64,000 bases of DNA from an uncultured Psychromonas sp. (GCF_947489755.1 NZ_CANLFB010000011.1:1-64000), one strand, 5' to 3'; positions 16,233 through 25,752 are shown, counted from the stretch's first letter. The notes: generated from the sequence alone by a model not told the origin. Numbers and translations are program-made.

Positions 16233-17667
16233 TCAGAACTTTCCTTTCTCCATCAAGAAGCGTTTAATCGCTTCAAGCATACTCTCTGTTTCGCTACTAA
16301 TCCTGCTTTCTTGGTCATTCATTTTCTATGAAACTAGCCTTGAAATCGATGAAGTTTATGATGCTCGTCTTGGACAATCTTCCAAGATACTTGCACTCAG
16401 TGCACCGACTTTAATAGAGGCGTTAAATAATGATAAAACGCTACATTATGATGATCGTATCAGCGATATTTTACGCTTTGCAAGCGATGACGATTCGGTA
16501 ACTCCCTACGGGCACCCTTACGAACAAAATATTCTCTTTCAATTTTATATCGATGATAAAATAGTGTTAAAATCACAAGGGGCGCCAGCCCAGTTTTTAG
16601 GAAAAGAAGGAAAAGATGGTTTTGCATTTACCACGGTTAATCAGAAAACTTGGCGCTATTTTCAACTGACTTTAACCAAGCAAAATAAAACCATTTATTT
16701 GATTGTTGCAGAGCGACAATCCATTCGAGAAGAGTTGGTCAATGAAATTGCTATGTCGACCGCCCTACCGTTACTTTTTTTAATTCCGACACTCGCAATA
16801 ATACTTACTTGGCTGATTAATAAACTGCTCAAGCCGATTGATGAATTGCGCCTCTCCATCTCACAACGTAGTGTAAATCATTTAGATGAGATTTCGGTCA
16901 TCACCCCAACACTTGAGCTACAACCTTTAGTCTCTCAATTAAACTACTTACTCAATGAATTAGATAATGCTTGGCAACGAGAAAGGCGCTTAACTCGCAC
17001 CGCCGCGCATGAACTCAAAACGCCTCTTACCGTTTTAAGGTTAAATGCAGAAAATGCATTAAACAGCCAAAACAAAGCACAATTAGATAACGACTTAAAT
17101 CATATATTAGCGGGAATTGATCGAACTGACCGGCTTATTCAACAACTGTTAATGCTGTCGCGTGTTGAAGGGCAAAAACAGTTGCAATTTAATCCTGTTG
17201 ACTCAACACTTTTAATTCAAGAGGTGATCGCAAACCTCGCGCCTATTGCCTTGAAACAACAACAGGAACTTATTTTTGAGTCTGAAAGTAAACTATTTAC
17301 ACAAGGAGAACCGACCTTCCTCAGTATTTTATTTAATAACATTATTGATAACGCTATCCGCTATTCCGGTCAACATTCAGAGATCATAATTAAACAGACT
17401 TACTCGCCATCACAACAGACGATAGAAGTTGAAATAAGTGATAACGGAGGCTGTATCTCAGATAATATCCGAGAAAATATGTTCGAAAAGTTTTTCAGGG
17501 GAGAAACAGGGAAAGGAGATGGCGCAGGGCTTGGCATGTCGATTGTATTAGATATTATAAAATCACACCAAGGTAAAATTGAGCTGTTGCCTTATCAAGT
17601 AAACCATAACAACACATTTAAAATCACATTACCTGCTAGCGAAGCAAACTATAAGTTGGAAAGTTAG
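16222..17667 (+). CDS. QseC/PmrB-like sensor histidine kinase
   Basis: A 481-residue inner-membrane kinase starting at a TTG inside the regulator gene. Helices at about 14-36 and 172-196 flank a periplasmic sensor of about 135 residues. Phosphoacceptor histidine in TRTAAHELKTPLTVL (about 262), N-box NNIIDNAIRYSG, DNGGC as G1 box and GDGAGLGMSIV as G2 box are all present. A decayed 170-bp copy of its ATPase region lies at 10841-11010. Last gene of the cluster that starts at 11143. Confidence 0.92.
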   Translation: MKNNQNFPFSIKKRLIASSILSVSLLILLSWSFIFYETSLEIDEVYDARLGQSSKILALSAPTLIEALNNDKTLHYDDRISDILRFASDDDSVTPYGHPYEQNILFQFYIDDKIVLKSQGAPAQFLGKEGKDGFAFTTVNQKTWRYFQLTLTKQNKTIYLIVAERQSIREELVNEIAMSTALPLLFLIPTLAIILTWLINKLLKPIDELRLSISQRSVNHLDEISVITPTLELQPLVSQLNYLLNELDNAWQRERRLTRTAAHELKTPLTVLRLNAENALNSQNKAQLDNDLNHILAGIDRTDRLIQQLLMLSRVEGQKQLQFNPVDSTLLIQEVIANLAPIALKQQQELIFESESKLFTQGEPTFLSILFNNIIDNAIRYSGQHSEIIIKQTYSPSQQTIEVEISDNGGCISDNIRENMFEKFFRGETGKGDGAGLGMSIVLDIIKSHQGKIELLPYQVNHNNTFKITLPASEANYKLES

Positions 17668-17785
17668 ACTGGAAAAGGAAGTTGTTAGCTCTAATTCATT
17701 CATTAAAGAATATAAGCTCATATTTATATTCTGTTGTGGCTAAGCGATTTTGGCCACTAATTTAGAATGAAATAAACCATATTTC

Positions 17786-17816
17786 CTATCTCGGTTTGTG
17801 CCCCAGAACGAGATAG
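17786..17816. repeat. Hairpin repeat, copy 3
   Basis: CTATCTCG and CGAGATAG (8 bp) enclose GTTTGTGCCCCAGAA. It shares CTCGGTTTGTGCCCC with 188-203 and the same stem with 10620-10648. Confidence 0.6.
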
Positions 17817-17894
17817 AAAACAGCTCTCTTTCTCCTTTCCGAGTAAGAAACAACAAATGCGTCGGTCATTTAGTATTGGTAGCAGGTAACTTTT

Positions 17895-17976
17895 AACGAT
17901 AAACCCAGCCATCACGTAATATCTGAATTCATTTAGCAGGGTTGATTTGAGTATTGGTAAATGATGCTTTAGCCAT
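17895..17976 (-). pseudogene. Decayed N-terminus of a second P4-like integrase
   Basis: From the ATG at 17976 the minus strand reads MAKASFTNTQINPAK then stop, against MAKAPLTNTQVKQAK for the intact integrase at 38451. After a frameshift ILRDGW continues the match to the intact TLRDGGG. It sits in the same position relative to the duplicated tRNA terminator as the real integrase does, so an older island once occupied this site. Confidence 0.75.
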
Positions 17977-18007
17977 TATTGTAAGAGCCTTTTTAATAAA
18001 CTGACAT

Positions 18008-18032
18008 CGTCTTACAAATGGACTTACATTTT
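18008..18032 (-). repeat. Arm-like repeat of the decayed element
   Basis: CTTACAAATGGACTTACATT mirrors the integrase-proximal repeat at 38481-38508, and belongs to the older integrase remnant. Confidence 0.5.
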
Positions 18033-18064
18033 TTGTAGATTCCAGCGAACTGTTCGGATGTTCG

Positions 18065-18144
18065 CGGACATAAAAAAACCCGCAAACCTTATTTTACAAG
18101 GTGTTGCGGGTCTTCCTCGTACCTGCTCGGTACTTAATGTGGCG
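18065..18144 (-). repeat. Left copy of the 80-bp island-end repeat (attR side)
   Basis: Identical to 38541-38620 except for one base (18115). On the minus strand it holds the tRNA terminator hairpin and ends in the tRNA 3' bases CGCCA. It is followed inside the island by AACAAGACATT, a decayed version of the tRNA-Ser T-arm side AACAAGAGATT. Confidence 0.85.
18071..18114 (-). terminator. tRNA-type intrinsic terminator, left copy
   Basis: On the minus strand ACCCGCA pairs with TGCGGGT around an inner stem, followed by seven T. Duplicate of the terminator at 38547-38590. Confidence 0.75.
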
Positions 18145-18213
18145 AACAAGACATTAGATCAGAGTTTTTAAGTTATTGATTTAAATATACTTAATAAAAG
18201 TAAAAATATAAAC

Positions 18214-18237
18214 GTCTTACAAATTATCTTACATTTT
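18214..18237 (-). promoter_or_regulatory. Integrase arm-type repeat, left end
   Basis: GTCTTACAAATTATCTTACA contains two CTTACA units in direct repeat. It matches the pair at the right end (38481-38508), and lies 70 bp inside the left attachment site, as expected for arm-type integrase binding. Confidence 0.55.
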
Positions 18238-18346
18238 AAAAAAGTCATCGATTTAAAAATGATCATTGTTATTACATAAAACAGTTAATTTTCGAATTAA
18301 AAAGAAAGATCAGATAAATCTTATTTATTTAAAACTAGCACTACCA

Positions 18347-18442
18347 CCTATACCACTTCAATAATAACTCTATTAATACCATGCTCTACAGCCGGTATAG
18401 ATATAATTTAAAGCTATACCAATGAAATAACACCTATACCAT
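18347..18442. repeat. CTATACC iteron cluster, left
   Basis: CCTATACCA at 18347-18355, inverted GGTATAG at 18394-18400, CTATACCA at 18414-18421 and CCTATACCA at 18433-18441. The same octamer recurs at 37192-37208 in inverted orientation. Candidate binding sites for an element-encoded replication or excision protein. Confidence 0.5.
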
Positions 18443-18541
18443 TTGCTTAAAATACTCGATTTCAATTAACGTTTATTTTATGTCATCCTACTTTAATGAA
18501 ATAACATTTTTAGATTATTTAACTTAATATTAAGGTTGCTT

Positions 18542-19279
18542 ATGTGTCGTCCAATAGAATTGCTTATCACATTAAATTCTGCAAAATCAGTATCGTTGAA
18601 TAACCATCGTTATAGCGCCAGAATTGATAATTTAAAACGTAATGAATTATATGCATTGCTTGATTCTGCTAATAGCACACATAAACTTGGCATATTAATA
18701 ATTAAAACAATGTACTCTGAGAATGATGAAATAAGTGCATGTCAATTAATTCAACAAATAGAACACTACTGCAGAGCTGCAGGACTCCGGCACCCAGATA
18801 TATTTGCAATAATCATTATGCAAATGCTAATCGATAAACCACTTGTTATACAACAACAAAAAATTAAGTCGTTATATAAAAAATATGGTGTATCCGCAGA
18901 GCAAAATAAAGCTGCTCAAACAAACTATGAGCTACAAATTGAACAGATCTACGATCAAAATAGCTACAGAGCTGAACAATTGAAACAAATAATTTTTGAC
19001 CTACAGAAGAAGCTTGATAAGTATGCGGATGAAAAATCTAAAAATACAATTATCTGCCCTAAGTGTGTTGGATATGGCTGTCAAATATGCACTAATGGTA
19101 AAATAAAAATAACAATGGATGATGTTCTTCAACAATTTTCAGCACTAAAAATAGACTTTAATAAACAGGATTTCTTAAAGCGATATTGGAACCAACTGTT
19201 AATAATTATCAGTGAATTAGAACAGCATAAAAACCAAACTATTACAGAAATTAATAACCTTTTAGCAAATAGCAAATAG
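18542..19279 (+). CDS. Phage antitermination-Q-like protein with zinc-binding CxxCxGxGCxxC
   Basis: 245 residues from the ATG at 18542 (AAGG eight bases upstream; an in-frame TTG at 18536 is less likely). The distinctive part is CPKCVGYGCQICTNGK near residue 180, a DnaJ-like zinc motif. The whole resembles a family of uncharacterised prophage proteins with similarity to lambda Q, a late-gene antiterminator. It is the only plus-strand gene near this island end. Its stop codon lies inside a 7-bp tandem repeat, so the exact C-terminus may vary between strains. Confidence 0.65.
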   Translation: MCRPIELLITLNSAKSVSLNNHRYSARIDNLKRNELYALLDSANSTHKLGILIIKTMYSENDEISACQLIQQIEHYCRAAGLRHPDIFAIIIMQMLIDKPLVIQQQKIKSLYKKYGVSAEQNKAAQTNYELQIEQIYDQNSYRAEQLKQIIFDLQKKLDKYADEKSKNTIICPKCVGYGCQICTNGKIKITMDDVLQQFSALKIDFNKQDFLKRYWNQLLIIISELEQHKNQTITEINNLLANSK

Positions 19280-19298
19280 CAAATAGCAAATAGCAAAA
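19264..19298 (+). repeat. AGCAAAT tandem repeat
   Basis: Four exact copies of the 7-mer AGCAAAT plus a partial one. The stop codon of the Q-like gene is formed by the repeat; since 7 is not a multiple of 3, each unit gained or lost shifts the end of the frame. Confidence 0.6.
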
Positions 19299-19624
19299 AT
19301 AGTGTGTAACTTTATATAATAATATAAATATCTATAGTCATATTTGAAGTAAATTTCTGATATTAATAATATGGCTATTAAATTTGAATTAATTTATAAA
19401 ATCTATTACATTAAATGTTCATACATCTCACAGGTGAACTACCTAGATGTTATTAATGAGACAAGCTCCATACCGAGAAATCTCATGGCTGGCCGCCATT
19501 AACATTCGATATAAGCATACGCTATATAGTGATTTGAAATTGGGGACTTTGCGATACGCAAGTTCGGCCCGTAAACAGGAAGCCCTTACCTGGCATACGG
19601 CATCAATTTTAAATTGGAATCACT
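19280..19624. other. Gene-poor stretch of mixed composition
   Basis: The first 160 bases are very AT-rich. From about 19530 a GC-richer block has short inverted repeats (TTGCG/CGCAA). A 67-residue frame at 19447-19650 is not supported. Confidence 0.4.
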
Positions 19625-20020
19625 ATGCCAGTAAAAAACCAAGCACCTAAAAAATCAGCTGTAAAGCACTACGAAAATATCTCTTACGAAACACTTGCCG
19701 CTAGTTGGCTACTTAATGATGGATGGGAAGTTTATCAACCACTCATTGACCATGGTATGAAAACCGATCTACTTATTGCCGATGGACAAAAACATTATCG
19801 TATTCAAATAAAAACATTAGAAAGTAGTAATGAAAATACCGTGGTTGAAAATCTATGGGGGGAAGCAGATATCGACTTTGTTATCTATTTTTCAAAAAAA
19901 GGTAATTGGGGGTATATCGCAAAGCCATTTACGCAACGAACCAAACCATTAAAGTCTAAAGGCCATGTCCGCTTTCATCAAGATCAACAACCTTTTGCTA
20001 GGGCATTTGAGTTAATTTAA
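19625..20020 (+). CDS. PD-(D/E)XK endonuclease-like small protein (PDDEXK_5 type)
   Basis: A 131-residue single-domain protein. The fold pattern is visible: helix YETLAASWLLNDGWEVYQPLID, then MKTDLLIADG (acidic residue), then HYRIQIKTLES (Q-x-K), then an IDFVIYFSKKGNWGYIA strand. It resembles the group-I-intron-associated nuclease family, which includes nicking and resolvase-like enzymes. It stands convergent with mcrC and alone on the plus strand. Function in the island is unknown; DNA cleavage is likely only if the D-x(n)-QxK residues are active. Confidence 0.65.
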   Translation: MPVKNQAPKKSAVKHYENISYETLAASWLLNDGWEVYQPLIDHGMKTDLLIADGQKHYRIQIKTLESSNENTVVENLWGEADIDFVIYFSKKGNWGYIAKPFTQRTKPLKSKGHVRFHQDQQPFARAFELI

Positions 20021-20151
20021 AAAATAAACTTGTCATCGTAAAAATTTTATCGGCTATCAAGGATTTACTTGATAGCCATGTAAGCGAAACTAACACTAAG
20101 TGATTTGATAAAGCACAGATGTTTTGAACAATATTATCAAAATCATTTTTT

Positions 20152-21453
20152 CTACTTAGTAAATAACTCCGACTTATCAATATCAAATGGTAATACTTTG
20201 AGTGTAAGCCCGTTATCAAAAATAAAATCAGGTAAAGGCTTTAAAAACTTAGCTGTCATAGGGTAGATCAGCCAAATCACTGCGGGTTCTAATTCACCCT
20301 TCTGGTAAGTTTGGTTATAGGCCAACATCTGGTACATGTCGCCTTCACTTATTCCATACTTTTTGTTAGGTAAGTTTTCATCAATCACCTTCCACTTTGT
20401 ATCACCAATAATTAATTTATTTTCTGCTTGAATATGTAAGTCAGGCTTTAATTGGAAAAGCTTGCCATCATTAGTGCATTTTTTACTGTCGCTAGGCGTA
20501 TGGCTTATTAAGTATTGACTGCTGGTTTGTGTTTTTATGTCATATTTTTGGAATTGTTTTTTCAGACAAATTGGTACGTAATCCTCAAATACGCGTTCCA
20601 TAGGAAATAATATAGACAACATGCTTTTTGAACCGTTTACCGATGTAGGGCTTTGATCTTTAAAAATCATCTCTATCCACGGCCTAATCGCTTCATAGTG
20701 AGACAAATGTCTGCCCCGTTGCCAAGCATTGAGATCCTGCCAAATAGCTTTTGAGCTTGTTACTTCTTCAAAGTGAAATAGTAACTCTCTGCAAAGGTGT
20801 TGCGTTTTTGCTGTCACGCGCTTGAGCGACCAGAACAATGCACTTTTAATTAATCGGTTTTCAGGGCGATTAGTTGTCAGCTCGTCAAAGGCTATAAAGT
20901 GATGGTGTTTATTAACTAAGTTATGCCTGATTTGCTGACTAACCAATATTCTACCTTTAATAAAAGGCTCATTACTTTCATGCGTTTCATATTGCCTTGC
21001 AACACCACGCTTAATTAATAAGCTTACTTCTTGCAAAAACAATTGAATAAATACATCAAGTAATGGCATTTTCGTCATATCTAACGATGCATTCTCGGCA
21101 ACCTTACCTGGTAAATAACGCGTTGCCTTTAACATTTTAATGAGGTTAGAGCGGTTCCTGCTAATACTTTCATCACTCTCAGCATATACGCTTTTTCGAT
21201 GTGTTTTAGGCAATATTTCAATTTGATCACCACAAGGTAAACAAATTACACCAACGTAGTTTTGACAAACCAATACCTCTTGGCGCTTTTCAAATCCATA
21301 CCTAAATAACTTATCATGGTCTGCCTCACTGCAAATTAATAACTGTTTGAGCGCTTCAAATTGAGAGTGTTCTAGGTTTAAATGATCACCCTCATATTTA
21401 GTTATATTACTTTTATACAAGCGAGAAAATTCATAAACAGACCATGTACGCAT
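20152..21453 (-). CDS. McrC, nuclease partner of McrB
   Basis: A 433-residue McrBC subunit C. The N-terminal half has the family pattern around ICLPCGDQIEILPKTHRK. The C-terminal PD-(D/E)XK nuclease shows KPDLHIQ and LIIGDTKWKVID (D then D-x-K). McrC stimulates the McrB GTPase and cuts DNA bearing modified cytosine. The gene follows mcrB by 9 bp and ends the minus-strand operon from hsdR. Longer than E. coli McrC (about 348), close to many McrC-family proteins. Confidence 0.92.
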   Translation of the reverse strand: MRTWSVYEFSRLYKSNITKYEGDHLNLEHSQFEALKQLLICSEADHDKLFRYGFEKRQEVLVCQNYVGVICLPCGDQIEILPKTHRKSVYAESDESISRNRSNLIKMLKATRYLPGKVAENASLDMTKMPLLDVFIQLFLQEVSLLIKRGVARQYETHESNEPFIKGRILVSQQIRHNLVNKHHHFIAFDELTTNRPENRLIKSALFWSLKRVTAKTQHLCRELLFHFEEVTSSKAIWQDLNAWQRGRHLSHYEAIRPWIEMIFKDQSPTSVNGSKSMLSILFPMERVFEDYVPICLKKQFQKYDIKTQTSSQYLISHTPSDSKKCTNDGKLFQLKPDLHIQAENKLIIGDTKWKVIDENLPNKKYGISEGDMYQMLAYNQTYQKGELEPAVIWLIYPMTAKFLKPLPDFIFDNGLTLKVLPFDIDKSELFTK

Positions 21454-21462
21454 AAACCTTCC

Positions 21463-23817
21463 TTAGTTTTGCTTTTGTCCATAAAAAATCGCGGCAAAAT
21501 TTTTGTCATCAATATGTTGATAAACCGCTGTATAATTTTCAATCTTGCTAAAGGCTTTACGGTCTACATAGTAAGACTTGGCTACATACTCATCAGAGTC
21601 ACCAAGCCAAGTTGTATGAGCATCTTTTAACTCTGAAACAAATCCGTTGCCATTAAATACCTTATTAATTTTATCCCAATCATCAAAAAAGTACTCTTCC
21701 ATTAGCGGCATGATATTAGCGATAAATACTTTTTTAAGACCTGCTAAATTCTTTATTTTCATTAATAAAGCATGCCCAATAATATGCTCTCTATCTAATA
21801 AAAGCTCTATCCGTTTGTTAATAGTAAATAAAAGCTTTCTTAAGTTAATACCATCTACATTATCGCTTATTAATGCGTAGTCAGTTCTTAGCTCTTTAAA
21901 TTCAAAACGGCGTCTTAACGCTATATCTATATGAGTTAAAGAACGGTCAGCCGTGTTCATTGTACCAATAATATCGAGGTTACCAGGTACCGAAAAAGGT
22001 AAGTTTGAGTACGGCAAAGTAACTGTAAGTTTGTCTACTTTATCTGATCGTTTATCTATTTCAATAAGGCTTATCAACTCACCAAATATCTTACTAATAT
22101 TGCCTCGGTTAATTTCATCAATCACTAATGCATATTGATGATTAGGATCAGCTTCAGCACGCATACACAGGCGCTTTAAAATACCAGGTTTTACAACGTA
22201 GCTTATATCGCCATCGTCGTTAGTAACTGGCCTTAAACCCTCAATAAACTCCTCATAACCATAAGATTGATGAAAGGTAACAAACTCAAAACGCTTTATT
22301 TCTTCTTCAACAAGTGGCCCTGCTTTAAGCTCATTTAGTTGCTCTCTAAAACCAACGATTAATTCATGTTCTTTATCAACAATAGTCCACTTGCTATCTG
22401 TATTTTTATCAAAAATTAGTGGTTCAATGCGCTTGGCATACTTAACTGTTTTTGAGTCTTGAATTGTATGAGTTTGCAAGGCAGCCCAAGCTGTCTGACG
22501 TATGTTGGCAGTTCTACCATTAAGCGCTAACTTCTTTGTAAAATACTCATGGTTCACAATTTCTGTCACTGAAACTTCTTCATCTATATCAAGCAAAATA
22601 AGTGTCATGATTTCAAACCAACTTAAATCACCCAACTTATTGTTAAGCCAAACTTCAGGCTCTTCAGAAGTTCCTATTTCTGTGTATTCTTCTTTTAAAA
22701 GCTTTTGAAGGGTAAAAGTTTTACCAGTACCAGGTGGGCCGTAGTAAATAAGGTTTATCGCTTTTTGTTTAGCTTGGTTTCGTTCAGTGACCATTGAAGA
22801 ATCCATTTCATCTTCGTCTATATATAACCTTTCATCGTCACTTTCTGTTCTTAGCTTTTCAAACAGCCACCAAATAAATGTATTAAAAACTAGCTCATTT
22901 TCAAGTTTATTTACCTTACTTTTAATTTTTTCGGTAACAACCTGATTTAACTCAGCCCAATTCCAACTAACATTAATTCCTAAATTAAAAGCATCATTTA
23001 AGTATTTCGTAAAAGCTCTTAAACCATCAACATTCAAAATTGTATTGTATTTTTTTGGGTCAGCAGCAGCAAAAACTCTGTGAATTACACCACGCTTGAT
23101 GGTGTTAAACTTTCCCTCTTTTTTAGCTTCATCAGCCCATTTATATATTTCCCCTAAAGTGTTTGGAGTAGGGTCTTTGAATATCAAAGCCGTAATTTCA
23201 GGCAAGTCGTCTAAAAGGTTTTTGTATTCATCATTACTCAGAGTCCCAGGCTTAACACTAGCAATTCCATTGGATTCAGACTTCCATAGCTTTTCTATAA
23301 AATCAGTTTCATAACGGGAGGCAGTAGCACCTAAACTTTGCTTCACTTCTGCGCTAAAACGCTCATAATCAGAGATCCAACCATTGCTAGGCTTTTTAAG
23401 GTAATCGTTATATAAATCATTAATAGACTTATGTTCTACAACGTCTGTAATTTTATAATTGAACTTAGAATTAACAAAGTTAATAAACTTGTTGGTGCTA
23501 CTTGATTTGTCTCCATTACCACTCCATTGATTGCTAACGTAAATAATGGTGTTATCTGAAAGCTTTAAAGACTCATCATCTAACTCAAAAAAGCGTTTTT
23601 TATTATAATTAGTTTGCTTTTTCTTTTGCTCTAAGTCTTGTAGAGTTATATATAAGGGTTTACTTTTAGTTCTGTATTCCTCTACCTCTTTAAAGTCTTG
23701 CCGTAACTGCTCATATGTAGGATTATTCTCTTCAACATACTTTTTCATTATAGCTAAAATAAGACGCCCTACTCCCAATTGCTGGTCGTCAAAATCGTAC
23801 TTTTTTATGGTTTTCAT
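21463..23817 (-). CDS. McrB-type GTPase of a modification-dependent restriction system
   Basis: 784 residues. The AAA+ motor is in the C-terminal half: Walker A YYGPPGTGKT (about 361-368), Walker B YALVIDEINRG (about 560), GTMNTADRS and ALRRRFEF as later signatures of the McrB branch. The N-terminal 340 residues replace the E. coli DNA-binding domain and are not recognised; they should decide which modified base is read. E. coli McrB is about 459 residues, so the extension is large. It lies 28 bp behind the OLD-like gene and 9 bp before mcrC. Confidence 0.9.
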   Translation of the reverse strand: MKTIKKYDFDDQQLGVGRLILAIMKKYVEENNPTYEQLRQDFKEVEEYRTKSKPLYITLQDLEQKKKQTNYNKKRFFELDDESLKLSDNTIIYVSNQWSGNGDKSSSTNKFINFVNSKFNYKITDVVEHKSINDLYNDYLKKPSNGWISDYERFSAEVKQSLGATASRYETDFIEKLWKSESNGIASVKPGTLSNDEYKNLLDDLPEITALIFKDPTPNTLGEIYKWADEAKKEGKFNTIKRGVIHRVFAAADPKKYNTILNVDGLRAFTKYLNDAFNLGINVSWNWAELNQVVTEKIKSKVNKLENELVFNTFIWWLFEKLRTESDDERLYIDEDEMDSSMVTERNQAKQKAINLIYYGPPGTGKTFTLQKLLKEEYTEIGTSEEPEVWLNNKLGDLSWFEIMTLILLDIDEEVSVTEIVNHEYFTKKLALNGRTANIRQTAWAALQTHTIQDSKTVKYAKRIEPLIFDKNTDSKWTIVDKEHELIVGFREQLNELKAGPLVEEEIKRFEFVTFHQSYGYEEFIEGLRPVTNDDGDISYVVKPGILKRLCMRAEADPNHQYALVIDEINRGNISKIFGELISLIEIDKRSDKVDKLTVTLPYSNLPFSVPGNLDIIGTMNTADRSLTHIDIALRRRFEFKELRTDYALISDNVDGINLRKLLFTINKRIELLLDREHIIGHALLMKIKNLAGLKKVFIANIMPLMEEYFFDDWDKINKVFNGNGFVSELKDAHTTWLGDSDEYVAKSYYVDRKAFSKIENYTAVYQHIDDKNFAAIFYGQKQN

Positions 23818-23845
23818 ATTGTCCCTTAATATTTATCTATATTGT

Positions 23846-25723
23846 TTATTGAGCGCATTGTTGCTTAATAAAATCAAACATAGGCCTAAATACCTCAAAG
23901 CATTCAGGGCCTAATTGAGGGACTATATTCTTAGCAAATTTAATCTTATCGTAGTTAAACGCAATATTTTGGCCATCTCCCCTAGAGCGTTCAATTTTGA
24001 AATACTGATTGGTTGCATCTAAACCATAAAATAAATGCTCTATCGCACAACTCGACTCTCCGCCCCAAGTTGTTCCTTTTTCTTCGTCTTTAATAACAAG
24101 GGATCTGATATCTGGGTTTACAGGAACCGGTAGCATAATCGCAAAAGAGTTTCCTTCAGCCCACTTTTTTATCAAACCCTTATTTACATCTGACTCTAAA
24201 GTATAACCGTTCAAAGAATTCCACTGATTAAACGCTTTATCAAAATCAAACAAGCTAAAAATGGGCTTACCTTGCATCTCTCCATGTATTCTATTATCTG
24301 TAATTAATTGATTTATATAAGTACAGCTAAAGGCATAATAAGGAATGAAAGGCATTTCATCTTGATATAACTTTCTCCATGCCTCATTAATAATATAGGG
24401 GTCCGAACTACCTTCAGTGAATAATATTGGCTTATTTGTAGTTTGAATGGTTTGTATGATAGATAGTAAGTTTTCATGTTCAGAGTAACTGATTAAATTT
24501 GAACTGAGTCGCTGTACTACAACGTGCTTTGGTAGTTCAAAGCAAAGCGAGTTTTCATTCTTCAACTCCATATAACGTATCTTTTTAGTTTCATGTGGAA
24601 TTAAAGTAACAGCGCTATGGCTTGTCATTAATACTTGATTCGTTTTTAATGCGGTATCTGAAATTTCGTTAACTTGGCTTAAAAATTCAAACTGCCATTC
24701 AGGATGTAAAAAAGAGTCAGGCTCATCAAGAAGAGTTAAACAATTATAATTTTTAAATATTTCGCTGATGCCGTAAATATAAACAGACTGAATTTGCCCG
24801 TCACTAAAAAAGTCTAAGCTTGCTTGAGTACCACAAGTGAGGGTTATATCAGCTTTGATGTCAGCCAACATATCTAACGCTTTTAAATTATCAAAATAAC
24901 TAAATAAGCGACCTGCATCATCATTCTCAAATTCATTCCTGAATAGTTCAATATCTATATTCAAAACATATTGTTGTGGTGTTCTGAAATATATTTCTCG
25001 ATGCTGAAACTCACCCTTAATACATTTTTCAAGCCTTTTTACAAATTCTAAAGAGCGCCCTTTTAAACCCCAATAATGAGTTCTTGGATCAAAGTCATCA
25101 ATCTGAGCGCCTTTTGCGTAAGTTTTACTTGGGCGAGTAAGTGTCAGTTGAATAGACGTTTGTTGAGTAGCTAGACCGAGTTTATCAAATATAAATTGCC
25201 TAGCTTTATTTTCTTCCGGTAAAACCAGCATCGTTGCAAGTAACAAGTGCTTGTACTCTGATCCAATACCAATAAAAATGCGGCTACTGTCATTATCATC
25301 TTCATTACCTATTGCTCGTCTAAAACGGCTTTCATACTTTTCTAAAATTTTAACTATGTTATTGTTTTTGCCAGAGTAATACATAAGTATATGCTCAGGG
25401 AATGGTATGTAGTCGCTCTCAGGAGGAATAACATAATTTGTTGTTAATAACTCTCCAATATATTCAATTGACACTGTAGACTTATCAATTTCGTATTCAA
25501 CTTTATATTTAAAGGGTGCGGGTATAATCTCTTTTCTATTACTGTCTCTATACTTAATCTCAGATTCATAGATATGTCTAAAAATCTCAATTAATGCTTC
25601 AAATAAATTTGATTTTCCTGAGCCATTTTTGCCTACAAACACTTCTAAAAAATTATCAGTCAACGTTAAATTTAAATTTTTTAAATTTTTGTACTCGTTA
25701 ATATATAGTGATTTTAATCTCAT
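23846..25723 (-). CDS. OLD-like nuclease (AAA ATPase with TOPRIM domain)
   Basis: A 625-residue protein. The SMC/RecF-type ATPase occupies residues 1-390, with Walker A VGKNGSGKSNLF (30-41), Walker B LLDEPDSFLHPEW (about 330) and a switch histidine in LMTSHSAV. The TOPRIM-like part follows: ILFTEGSSDPYI (about 430) with the first glutamate and SLFDFDKAF (about 490) with the D-x-D. OLD proteins are DNA nucleases, several with antiphage roles. It sits between hsdS (29 bp) and mcrB (28 bp) in one operon, where E. coli has symE. Whether it works with the type I enzyme, with McrBC, or alone cannot be told from sequence. Confidence 0.85.
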   Translation of the reverse strand: MRLKSLYINEYKNLKNLNLTLTDNFLEVFVGKNGSGKSNLFEALIEIFRHIYESEIKYRDSNRKEIIPAPFKYKVEYEIDKSTVSIEYIGELLTTNYVIPPESDYIPFPEHILMYYSGKNNNIVKILEKYESRFRRAIGNEDDNDSSRIFIGIGSEYKHLLLATMLVLPEENKARQFIFDKLGLATQQTSIQLTLTRPSKTYAKGAQIDDFDPRTHYWGLKGRSLEFVKRLEKCIKGEFQHREIYFRTPQQYVLNIDIELFRNEFENDDAGRLFSYFDNLKALDMLADIKADITLTCGTQASLDFFSDGQIQSVYIYGISEIFKNYNCLTLLDEPDSFLHPEWQFEFLSQVNEISDTALKTNQVLMTSHSAVTLIPHETKKIRYMELKNENSLCFELPKHVVVQRLSSNLISYSEHENLLSIIQTIQTTNKPILFTEGSSDPYIINEAWRKLYQDEMPFIPYYAFSCTYINQLITDNRIHGEMQGKPIFSLFDFDKAFNQWNSLNGYTLESDVNKGLIKKWAEGNSFAIMLPVPVNPDIRSLVIKDEEKGTTWGGESSCAIEHLFYGLDATNQYFKIERSRGDGQNIAFNYDKIKFAKNIVPQLGPECFEVFRPMFDFIKQQCAQ

Positions 25724-25752
25724 TATTATTGTTCTCTATATTCCGTTATAGA

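Larger units (their letters stand above)
17668..18064. other. Gene-free stretch with repeats, outside the island
   Basis: Contains the third hairpin repeat (17786-17816), the decayed integrase start (17895-17976) and an arm-like repeat (18008-18032). Otherwise nothing recognisable. Confidence 0.5.

Noticed and set aside
19447..19650. 67-residue plus-strand frame before the PDDEXK-like gene
   Set aside because: No ribosome binding site, overlaps the next gene, no domain pattern.
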